Assembly (NCBI RefSeq): GCF_039541875.1
Contig: NZ_BAABHB010000006.1
Location: 62,001 to 126,000 of the forward strand
Direction: 5' to 3'
Length of the DNA stretch: 64,000 nucleotides
Source: Nibrella viscosa
GTDB taxonomy: Bacteria > Bacteroidota > Bacteroidia > Cytophagales > Spirosomataceae
In this document: positions 44,486-51,904 of the stretch, in pieces
Layout of the letters: every line of letters starts with the position of its first letter
How positions within the stretch are numbered: the first letter of the stretch is position 1
Program-made: the position numbers and the translations under genes
Notes under the pieces: model-generated
The model's database searches: none
Told to the model about the DNA's origin: nothing
The model's input: the letters and a program-made list of their open reading frames with translations, nothing else

Positions 44486-45979
44486 CTACTTTTGTGCCAG
44501 TGTTTTGGCACCCCGGGTGGTCAGAACAAGGCGTGTTTCGGTCAGTTCAGGCAGGTTGCGCATACCCCGGTCAACGCACCGCGTGTTTTTCAGCGCATCT
44601 TTCAGGGTTCCGGCAATAATGGCCGACCCAAACTGGTTTTCCTGGGTTTGCAGGGGGCAGAACCGGGTTGTGGAGGCTGCCGCAAGCAGGGTTTCCTGAC
44701 CAAACGGCGGAACACACTCAAACTGCCGGGGCAACAGAATGTCTTTGTTGATCTGGTCGGCCTTTATTTCCATTTCGTCGAGGAAGGCAACGGCCCCGTC
44801 GGTCTGTACGTAGACCAGCCGCACAAAGCAGGGCTTGTTTACGCGAAGGCCTACCGTCATGGTATCCCCTTCCCAGAACTCCAGGCTTTTCCGGACCCGG
44901 CCTGATGCCTTCAGGGCAATCTGCAGGGGGGTAGAGGCCGCGGGAGAGACCGTCGGGGCTTCGGCCGTGATCGTTTGCTGGGTGGTTATGGCAGCATCAT
45001 TGTCTTCCGGCTTCAGCTTCAGCCCTTTCTGTAGTACCCAGGTGACCGGCAGATCCCGGTTGGGAGCCAGGGTGGTGATGCTTTTGTCGGTACTCAGATC
45101 AAACAGTTCAGTGGTAATTTCCACCTGATTGCCACGCTGTTGGTAACTCCCCCGGATGCCCTGCCCCTGTGGGCGGTCATCGGCTATCACATTGATACCG
45201 TCGCTTTTAAGCCGGTGCCGCAGCTCGTCGGCCAGTTGGTCAGAGAAGGCATTGGTCAACTGGCTGTTGTCGTACGAGAATTTTCTGACCACCAGCGGCA
45301 CCTGTTTATTGGGCAGCTTTTCCGCTATGCTGCGGGCCAGCCGATACGCCGTCCAGCTCAGGCTCCGCTCTTTTTCGCGCAGGGCGATGATATCTACATC
45401 GGCCGGAAAGGATTCGGCTTTTGGCGGAATGGCCCGAGCGTTTTCAATCTTCACAATCTTGTAGTTCTCCGGCTCAAAACCAGTGGAGCCCGCAACCAGG
45501 TCGAACGTGTAGTGGATCGCCAGCGGGGTGGTTTTCCGGGTCCGACTTGTTCCGGGTTTTTCATACTCGGTCGTTTGCGATACATAGGCGATCACCACCG
45601 GTTTTCCGGCTTTATTCCGGCTGAGCAGGTACCGGGCCTTACCCGGATCTACGGTGGCCTCTCCTCGATAAAGCCGGAACTGCTGGATGTACTGCTGAAC
45701 GGGGAAACCTTCGCCAACCAGGTCGCTGTAGACGAATGTTTCTTTGTCCAGAAACGACTGAGCAATGAGCGTTTGCTGTTTCTGGACAAACTCGCCCTGG
45801 GAGCCACAGTACAAACCGGCCGCGTTCAGACCGCTGATGTAGTCTTCCAACTCAATATGGCAGCGTTTAATAAATGCGGTGCTGTCGCCTTTGGTGAATC
45901 GCTGCTGGGCCTGAACAACGGACGGGTTCATCCATCCGAAGAGCAGGAGAGGCAGAACAGCAACTAAAAATCGGGACAT
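44486..45979 (-). CDS. Secreted DUF4384 protein with FlgO/CsgG-like middle
   Basis: 497 residues with signal peptide 1-24 (SVVQAQ). Residues 30-200 look like an NTF2-type cone fold (CHIELEDYISGLNAAGLYCG, VQQYIQQFRLYRGEATVDPG, KPVVIAYVSQTTEY). Residues 210-330 resemble FlgO/TolB-type domains (LARSIAEKLPNKQVPLVVRK, FSDQLADELRHRLKSDGINV). The C-terminal DUF4384 is seen in TVGLRVNKPCFVRLVYVQTD and AVAFLDEMEIKADQINKDIL. DUF4384 commonly accompanies caspase and protein-kinase genes. Here it occurs between the M48 and TPR-caspase genes and matches the tail of the C1 peptidase at 19037. Confidence 0.8.
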   Translation of the reverse strand: MSRFLVAVLPLLLFGWMNPSVVQAQQRFTKGDSTAFIKRCHIELEDYISGLNAAGLYCGSQGEFVQKQQTLIAQSFLDKETFVYSDLVGEGFPVQQYIQQFRLYRGEATVDPGKARYLLSRNKAGKPVVIAYVSQTTEYEKPGTSRTRKTTPLAIHYTFDLVAGSTGFEPENYKIVKIENARAIPPKAESFPADVDIIALREKERSLSWTAYRLARSIAEKLPNKQVPLVVRKFSYDNSQLTNAFSDQLADELRHRLKSDGINVIADDRPQGQGIRGSYQQRGNQVEITTELFDLSTDKSITTLAPNRDLPVTWVLQKGLKLKPEDNDAAITTQQTITAEAPTVSPAASTPLQIALKASGRVRKSLEFWEGDTMTVGLRVNKPCFVRLVYVQTDGAVAFLDEMEIKADQINKDILLPRQFECVPPFGQETLLAAASTTRFCPLQTQENQFGSAIIAGTLKDALKNTRCVDRGMRNLPELTETRLVLTTRGAKTLAQK

Positions 45980-45997
45980 AGGTAAGGGGAGTTAAGG

Positions 45998-47569
45998 TTA
46001 TAGAATAAGGGATTCAACCGTACGATCCAGGTATTCGGGTTGCTGCGAAAAGCCGATCTTCCGGGTCTGTTCGATTACTTCGTTGCGTACATCGCGGAAT
46101 ACATCGTCGATCCGGCGTCCTTTTTTCAGGTGGGCCAGCAGGGCGGCCGTATAGTAGCCATGCTGCTGCGGACCATTGCGGGCGGTGGCACCGGGCGCGG
46201 TAGCCAGGGCTACGTAGCAGTTTTTGATCCGGTTTTCGACGTGGATGGGTCGGAACCCCCGCGCCACACCCGGCACCGCCGGCCGGGGCTGCCAGTCCGC
46301 TGCCGGCAGTTGCACCGACCGATGCTGCACCTTGTCGGCAGTGGGTTTGCCGCCGGTTGCCGGCGTGCCGGCCGGTTGGCTGAACGGATCGTCGCGGCAG
46401 GCGTCGATGATGATGATGCAGTACCGGGGTTCCTGTCGTTGCAGGGCGTCGATCAGGTTGGTTACCGAATAGGCCTGCAAACTGATTTCTTCTTCAGTTT
46501 TTAGCCGGCAGTCTACGGGCATCAGGTAATTTTCGCCCCGGTACTGAATCCCGTGACCGGCGTAAAACACCAGGGCTACGTCGGCTTTGGCCGCTTTTTC
46601 GTAGAACTGGCGGAGAATTTTACCGCTCTCTTCGTAAGTTTGGTCAACGGACAGCAGGGTTTCAAATCCCAGGTCGCGCAGGCGTTTCTCCATTGCTTTG
46701 GCGTCGTTGGCGGGCTGTCCGTCCAGGCTGGTTACGTACCGGTAGCTGGAGTTGCCCAGGACCAGCGCCACCCGCCGACCCGTAAAATTGGAGGCCGGCA
46801 AGGGGGCTGTTCCCCCGATTTTGAGTCGCTGCTCCAGTTGCCGTTTCCCTACCAGGGCATCGGCGTAGTCGGAGTCGAGGTCCAGTGCCTGCTGATAAAA
46901 GCGCAGGGCCTGCTGCGCATCTCCCTTCTGCTCATACGCTTCGCCGAGGTCGCAGTACACCCGAAACGGCTGACCGTGTTTCAGGTTGAGGCTGGTCTGA
47001 AAATCGGCAATAGCCAGGTCGGTCTGTCCCTTCCGCAACCGCGCCCGCCCCCGGTTGCGGTACGCATACGGCGACTGCGCATCCAGGCCGATGCCTTTCT
47101 GGGCCGTAGCTTCGGCTTCGTCAAACCGGCCGTGCTTGGTCTGGCAGTAGCTCAGGCCGCTGTAGTAATCCGCCTTGTCGGGGGCACGGGCAATGGCCTG
47201 CTGGTAGTCTAGGGCAGCCCGGTCGTACTCGCTCAACTGAATAAAGATGTATGCCCGCTGGGCGTAATATTTGGCGGGTTTATCGTTCCGGCGCAGTGCC
47301 TGGTTCACGTCATCCATCGCTTCGCGGTAGGCTCTGACGGCGGGCAGCGACCGTACCACGGCGAGGCCGTTGAAGGCTTCGGCCGCCGTGAGGTGATCGG
47401 GCTGCAGTTTCAGCACTTCGGTATAGTACCCGATGGCTTTCTGCGGATCGGTTTCGCGGTCGGCCAGGTCCATCCACTGCTGGAGGGTGCGGGTCGGCTG
47501 GGCTGGGGCCGGCAGGGTAACTAACCCCAGAATGCCGGCCAGTGCGATTAGGCGGAGTAGCTGTTTCAT
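45998..47569 (-). CDS. Secreted TPR and caspase-like (C14) peptidase
   Basis: 523 residues from the ATG at 47569, which overlaps the upstream stop as ATGA; the longer frame to 47770 is rejected. Signal peptide 1-24 (PAPAQ). TPR units cover about 35-250 (ADRETDPQKAIGYYTEVLKL, YDRAALDYQQAIARAPDKAD, GDAQQALRFYQQALDLDSDY). The caspase domain starts at about 265: RRVALVLGNSSYRYVTSLDG, His339 in VALVFYAGHGIQYRGENYLM and Cys391 in CIIIIDACRDDPFSQPA, then YVALATAPGATARNG and GYYTAALLAHLKKGRRIDD. It has the full set of conserved residues, so it is probably active. Confidence 0.93.
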   Translation of the reverse strand: MKQLLRLIALAGILGLVTLPAPAQPTRTLQQWMDLADRETDPQKAIGYYTEVLKLQPDHLTAAEAFNGLAVVRSLPAVRAYREAMDDVNQALRRNDKPAKYYAQRAYIFIQLSEYDRAALDYQQAIARAPDKADYYSGLSYCQTKHGRFDEAEATAQKGIGLDAQSPYAYRNRGRARLRKGQTDLAIADFQTSLNLKHGQPFRVYCDLGEAYEQKGDAQQALRFYQQALDLDSDYADALVGKRQLEQRLKIGGTAPLPASNFTGRRVALVLGNSSYRYVTSLDGQPANDAKAMEKRLRDLGFETLLSVDQTYEESGKILRQFYEKAAKADVALVFYAGHGIQYRGENYLMPVDCRLKTEEEISLQAYSVTNLIDALQRQEPRYCIIIIDACRDDPFSQPAGTPATGGKPTADKVQHRSVQLPAADWQPRPAVPGVARGFRPIHVENRIKNCYVALATAPGATARNGPQQHGYYTAALLAHLKKGRRIDDVFRDVRNEVIEQTRKIGFSQQPEYLDRTVESLIL

Positions 47570-48588
47570 CGCGTTTTTTCCGGTTGGGTCCAGTTGATAA
47601 TCACGTTCGATACCTGCGCCCAGGGGCCGGTCTGGTGCTCCGGAAAGCGGACCGCATCGGTATGCCGGCGTTGGTAAAGTTGCTGACTGCCAATGGAGAG
47701 GGTGATTCCTTCCAGCGTAATTTGCCGCCCCACCAGCACCCGGTCGGGGTTGGGCAGGTATTCGTCGCAATAGCTCATATCGAACGATTGAACCCGAAAG
47801 TAGGCGAGGGCTTCGGGGCGGAGCCGCAGGGCCGGCAGTTCGTCGAGCGTCAGGGTATCAATGGCCCGGTTTGTAGCAATCAGAATCGTGTCGGAGCGCA
47901 TGAGCTGTCTCAGCCGGGTGTGGGCTTCGTCGCGCCCGCTCGAATCGGCCAGGAACCGCACCAGCCAGTGCTGCAACTGATCGTGGTAGCCGGCTACTCT
48001 GGCTACGGTCAGGCCGGGAAGTTCTACCGGTAGATTGCTCCGGCGAATGCTGCGAATCAGCGGTTGGGTGTAGGTTTTTTGGTGAGCATTGGCTTCGACC
48101 AGAAACACCCAATCGTCCTGCAGGTGGTGCTGTTGCCGGCTGTCCCGGAAAACCCCGGTCAGGGCTACTTTGGCGGTCACTTCCAGCCGTACACGGTTCC
48201 GTTTCCGGTCTACCACCCGCAACTGGTACGGGTTTACCCGGAACACAAACACATCTTCCCAAAACCGGCCCGGCAGCGTGCCGATCCAGTTCCCGGCAGT
48301 AGTGTGGGGGGTAAGGTGCTGATAAAGAAGGGCCGGCTGGCTTAAATCCGGTACCTGAACTGTATCGGCCACAAAGAAGCCCTGGAGAGCCGCCTGCTGC
48401 CGACTACCGGTCGCCCCCTGATCCACGCGGCTGCTTAGCTGATTGACCCGGCTCTCCCAGGCCTTAAACCAGTTGGCAACGGCGGTATCCAGCTGGTATA
48501 ATCCCTCCGGTTGCGGGGGCGTTGTCCAGCCGGCAGTGGCCGTCAGGCAGCCGCAAAGGGCAATGGCTAGAGCAATGAGGTGTTTCAT
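47566..48588 (-). CDS. Secreted protein with NTF2-like domain, unknown
   Basis: 340 residues; signal peptide 1-19 (LTATA). Residues 25-170 resemble the NTF2-like cone fold found repeatedly in this operon: RQQAALQGFFVADTVQVPDL, WEDVFVFRVNPYQLRVVDRK and RVRLEVTAKVALTGVFRD. The second half includes YHDQLQHWLVRFLADSSGRD and SFDMSYCDEYLPNPDRVLV. No catalytic motif. It overlaps the TPR-caspase gene by ATGA and follows the next upstream gene by 10 bases, so it is within the operon. Confidence 0.65.
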   Translation of the reverse strand: MKHLIALAIALCGCLTATAGWTTPPQPEGLYQLDTAVANWFKAWESRVNQLSSRVDQGATGSRQQAALQGFFVADTVQVPDLSQPALLYQHLTPHTTAGNWIGTLPGRFWEDVFVFRVNPYQLRVVDRKRNRVRLEVTAKVALTGVFRDSRQQHHLQDDWVFLVEANAHQKTYTQPLIRSIRRSNLPVELPGLTVARVAGYHDQLQHWLVRFLADSSGRDEAHTRLRQLMRSDTILIATNRAIDTLTLDELPALRLRPEALAYFRVQSFDMSYCDEYLPNPDRVLVGRQITLEGITLSIGSQQLYQRRHTDAVRFPEHQTGPWAQVSNVIINWTQPEKTR

Positions 48589-48598
48589 GGCGGCAAGG

Positions 48599-49606
48599 TC
48601 AGTTTGACTTTTTAGCGGTTACGGCCCATTGCCGGTACCGGTCGATGGGGGCCGGCAGCAAAATGCGGAAGGCCGGATTGTAGAGGTCGGTAATCAGCCA
48701 GCCGGCATTGTCTTTCTCCCGGTGAAAATCGGTTAGCTTCAGCACCCACCCCTGGCGGACATCCAGATACAGATGAACCTGTTGCGTCTGCTGCACGCTA
48801 AGGCTGCCGTCCCGGAAGGCCCTGGCCACCCGGCTGAGGGTTTTGCTGACGGGGTACCCTTCCAGGCTAATCGTCAATAAGTTCTTCCGGCTGCTCAGTT
48901 CGTTATACAGGGTCAGAAACTGTGTTTCGTGGGTTTCGGAGCTGAGGTAGCGGGCGGTGGTATCCCGTTTGGGCAAAGCCGCAGGCAGGGTATCTGTTTT
49001 TGCGTTCTTCAGAAAAGGCGCTTCGGCGTCAATCAGCGTCCAGGCGTACGTTGAACCCGTCTGGTGCCTTTTCAGATAAAAGCGGACTTTCTGGGGCGTG
49101 TTGCGGTACAGGACAGCGTACTCTACCTCACCGAATAGCTGTTCGGTATTTTTCGGCAGAAAAACAGCCGCCGTGTCGGTGGTGACCGTCGTCACAAACT
49201 CGTCGGCCAGGAGTCGGTACGTCGGATTGTAACGGTCTGAGCGGGGGTTCAACCGCGGATCGTCTTCGTTGAAAAGCATCCGGATGTACCGGTCGCGGGG
49301 ATACGTCAGCCGGCTCAGCGAATCGAAAGGCTGCTGCGTGGGGGTTTCCTGGTAGTTCAGCCGGGCCAGAAAATCGCCCACAAACGAGATGCGGTGAATC
49401 ATAAAGGACTCGGCCGGTCGTTCAACTACCCGCAGGTAAGGCTGCCTGTCCGGCTCGGCCACCGTTCGGGCGAGCGAGTCCGGTACTGTAGCCACCGGCA
49501 GCGTATCGGCCAGGATAAAGAGCCGGGCGCCGGGGCCGGCTCCGGGCGTAAGGGGCCGGGTCGTCAGCATGAGGGTGAGGTGCGTTAACAGGTACCAGAA
49601 GGTCAT
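48599..49606 (-). CDS. Exported protein with NTF2-like features, unknown
   Basis: 335 residues with a hydrophobic N-terminus (MTFWYLLTHLTLMLTTRPLT) serving as export signal. HRISFVGDFLARLNYQETPT and DRYIRMLFNEDDPRLNP are followed by beta strands (FGEVEYAVLYRNTPQKVRFY, YAWTLIDAEAPFLK), a pattern similar to the NTF2-like neighbours. The C-terminal half has LLTISLEGYPVSKTLSRVAR and QQTQQVHLYLDVRQGWVLKL. No known active site. 10 to 12 bases separate it from each neighbour. Confidence 0.62.
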   Translation of the reverse strand: MTFWYLLTHLTLMLTTRPLTPGAGPGARLFILADTLPVATVPDSLARTVAEPDRQPYLRVVERPAESFMIHRISFVGDFLARLNYQETPTQQPFDSLSRLTYPRDRYIRMLFNEDDPRLNPRSDRYNPTYRLLADEFVTTVTTDTAAVFLPKNTEQLFGEVEYAVLYRNTPQKVRFYLKRHQTGSTYAWTLIDAEAPFLKNAKTDTLPAALPKRDTTARYLSSETHETQFLTLYNELSSRKNLLTISLEGYPVSKTLSRVARAFRDGSLSVQQTQQVHLYLDVRQGWVLKLTDFHREKDNAGWLITDLYNPAFRILLPAPIDRYRQWAVTAKKSN

Positions 49607-49618
49607 GGTCAGGGAGGC

Positions 49619-50224
49619 TTATTTGTAGACCCGTTCGGTGGCGTTGACGGTGATGTTTCCGAACAGAACCATCCAGTTTTTTTCATTGTAGAACGGGTCT
49701 TCCCGGACCCGCAGATCAGCGTCAATCTTTTTGGTTGTTTTGTCGTTATAGACCGGAATGCCATTTCGCCAGGCCTTGAATTCCTGGAAATAAATCCCGG
49801 TAGCCTGGTAGGACCCATCGGCGTTTTGTTCCCATTTACTAAGCCGTACACTTTCGAAATTGGTGATCTCCACTTTATCGTAGGTCAGCGATTTAATCTT
49901 TTCCAGGTACTGACGCAGCGGTAGTACGTTGACTGTCCCTGTATTGATGTTGGAAACCTGGACTTTAACATCATCTGTTTTGAACATCTGTAGGGCAGTC
50001 CGAATGGCCTCATTCCGTTCTGTTAAAGGGCGGTTTTTATCCGCTATGATGCCCAGGTAATCGACAAAGGTTCTGATCCGGGTTTTGGCCTCTTCGCCGA
50101 AGTCTTTTAATTCGTCCAGGCTAAGTGTATCAGCCGGTGCAGCGGGCGCATGGCCGGCCCTGGTGGGCGTTGAAAGGCCGGCAAGGAGCAGGCCGAGCAG
50201 TACGGGGATATACAGAAATTTCAT
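49619..50224 (-). CDS. Secreted NTF2-like protein related to the caspase C-terminal domain
   Basis: 201 residues from the ATG at 50224, chosen because MKFLYIPVLLGLLLAGLST then forms the signal peptide; ATGs at 50233 and further up are possible. Residues 45-150 (FVDYLGIIADKNRPLTERNE, DDVKVQVSNINTGTVNVLPL, QYLEKIKSLTYDKVEITNF) line up with the C-terminal 100 residues of the caspase encoded next upstream: length, the ER pair, the KV.V strand, the PL.Q helix and a final aromatic strand. So it looks like a free-standing copy of that module. Function unknown. Confidence 0.68.
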   Translation of the reverse strand: MKFLYIPVLLGLLLAGLSTPTRAGHAPAAPADTLSLDELKDFGEEAKTRIRTFVDYLGIIADKNRPLTERNEAIRTALQMFKTDDVKVQVSNINTGTVNVLPLRQYLEKIKSLTYDKVEITNFESVRLSKWEQNADGSYQATGIYFQEFKAWRNGIPVYNDKTTKKIDADLRVREDPFYNEKNWMVLFGNITVNATERVYK

Positions 50225-50287
50225 GGGTATCATCGGGTTTGGTTCCTGATTATCGCACGTGATTGACAAGGGCTATGGCGGACATGA

Positions 50288-51550
50288 CTACTTGACGGGA
50301 TGCCAGATTTCCTGGACGGCTACTTCGGTATAAAAGCGGCCCGAGGGATCTAATTTGGAAAGCCGCTCCACAACGTTAATCTGCCGGATGCTGGTTGCCA
50401 GCAAAGAGTAGCGACTCATGAGCTGTTCGAGCGGCATTTGCGCAACCTGGGTGGTGTTGACGTATACCCTCACCTTGGCGTTGTGGACAAAGAAATTGCT
50501 GGCCTGCGTTTGCCGTGAGGTCCGTTCCTGATAGCTGAGCGATTCATCGGCGAGGCTATTCAGGAAGTTGTTTACGTCGCTGAAATCAGGCCGCTGGGTT
50601 GGCGCGGCTGCGGGCGAGGCTGGTGGCGCAGGGGTAGCTGCCTGACCGGAGGAGGCCACCGTAGTCTGCATGGCGGCACTGGGGGGCGGTCCCAGGGAGG
50701 CTTCGGGTTGTACGGCTACACTCGTATCGGCGGCAGAAGGCTGCAACCGGTCCGGGGTAGCGGCCGACGCAACCGGGTTCGCCAGATTCAGCTCATAAAT
50801 CGACTGCTGTTTGCTCAGGCGGGCGGCCGTAATGTTCTTCCGCATCCGGTTCTGGGCATCATCGAGCAGTTGGTCCCAGGTAACCTGTTCGTTATAATGG
50901 CAGGCATAATTCATCGACTCCAGCAGGGCCCAGGTGTAAAAGCTGCCACCCGGCGACGCGCCCGATACCTGCCCCCGTTTGCTGCTGCTGGCAATGACGC
51001 CCCCGCGTTGCTGAAGAAACAACTGGCGGTAAATTGCCGGATTGCAGTCGGCACCTTTCACCAGCGACCGGTCTTTCGGTAGTTTCTCGTCGACAACCCG
51101 GTTGCAGCAGTCGCCGATAGTCAGGCAGAAACGCGCCTTTTTTTTCAGCAACTCCTGGTGAATGAGCATCAAGGGGAAGTTACCGGCTCCGGTGGTATCG
51201 ACCATCATGATGGGGAAGTTACCCGCATACTGGCTGAGGTTGTAGCCGTGGCCGGTATAATAAAACACGATGATATCGTCGGGGCCACAGCTCAGGCCGG
51301 TCACCAGCGACTGAATGTACGCGTTGCTGAAATACTCTTTTACCAGGGCACCGGGCTTGTAGGTGTACCCGATACTTTCCGCAATGGTGCGAAACTGGTC
51401 GTGGACGTTGACAATATCCAGTTGACAGGCACCGGCCAGGACTTTATCTTCGGTGGCACCCACCAGAATGACGTGGAACAGCGGCTTGTCCTGCGCCCGC
51501 AGCGACGTCAGACACAGGCAACAGACCAGCAGGAGAACAATCGATCGCAT
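50288..51550 (-). CDS. Secreted caspase-like (C14) peptidase with NTF2-like tail; first gene of the minus operon
   Basis: 420 residues; signal peptide 1-20 (SLRAQ). Caspase motifs: FHVILVGATEDKVLAGACQL, His101 in IIVFYYTGHGYNLSQYAG and Cys149 in LTIGDCCNRVVDEKL (Cys148 is the alternative nucleophile). KRGQVSGASPGGSFYTWALL is the following strand-helix. An Ala/Pro-rich linker (about 265-315) leads to an NTF2-like tail (NFLNSLADESLSYQERTSRQ, KVRVYVNTTQVAQMPLEQLM). Twelve genes follow on the same strand. The 354-base gap to the divergent porin gene should hold the operon promoter. Confidence 0.87.
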   Translation of the reverse strand: MRSIVLLLVCCLCLTSLRAQDKPLFHVILVGATEDKVLAGACQLDIVNVHDQFRTIAESIGYTYKPGALVKEYFSNAYIQSLVTGLSCGPDDIIVFYYTGHGYNLSQYAGNFPIMMVDTTGAGNFPLMLIHQELLKKKARFCLTIGDCCNRVVDEKLPKDRSLVKGADCNPAIYRQLFLQQRGGVIASSSKRGQVSGASPGGSFYTWALLESMNYACHYNEQVTWDQLLDDAQNRMRKNITAARLSKQQSIYELNLANPVASAATPDRLQPSAADTSVAVQPEASLGPPPSAAMQTTVASSGQAATPAPPASPAAAPTQRPDFSDVNNFLNSLADESLSYQERTSRQTQASNFFVHNAKVRVYVNTTQVAQMPLEQLMSRYSLLATSIRQINVVERLSKLDPSGRFYTEVAVQEIWHPVK

Positions 51551-51904
51551 ATGAGTTTTTGGTTTACGTCCATTGATGCTGTTACACGCACAAGGTTATC
51601 AGGATACGCCCCGGATTTTTTTGGCAATCGGCGGGTAAACAGGCTGTAAGCGGGTTATTTGACCATCTGGTAAAATTATTTACCGGCAACTGGTCAACCT
51701 ATACCTACATTTTGGTATTTCTCCTAAGGAAAATTAGGGGTTGTCAGGGCTATCGCCCGATTCTGACACCAGTTGGTACGGCCTGGCAACCGCAGCTTCG
51801 GCGGTCGGCCATAATAGTGTGCAAGAGGGCAATAGGGTGGCCGGTAAATTCGTAGTTACAGAACCCCGGCGGCTTTCCATCGTTTTTGGGTTAATTTTGG
51901 GCCG
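51551..51904. other. Divergent intergenic region, no gene
   Basis: 354 bases between the caspase operon and the porin. It must hold the operon promoter for the minus strand, but I find no exact TAnnTTTG box there. A short frame at 51734-51919 has no protein-like features. The right end holds the porin -7 box. Confidence 0.6.
51892..51899 (+). promoter_or_regulatory. -7 promoter element directly before the porin ATG
   Basis: TAATTTTG fits TAnnTTTG and ends only 5 bases before the ATG at 51905. With the usual distance from -7 box to start of transcription, the message would be leaderless or nearly so. No clear -33 box is seen. Confidence 0.45.

Noticed and set aside
17500..51550. Prophage, ICE or type VI secretion cluster
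   Set aside because: No integrase, capsid, tail, sheath, VgrG or conjugation genes were found.
39005..51550. CHAT-domain proteases instead of caspases
   Set aside because: The His and Cys motifs (YAGHG and DACRND types), their spacing and the IGNxxY starts fit C14 caspases better.
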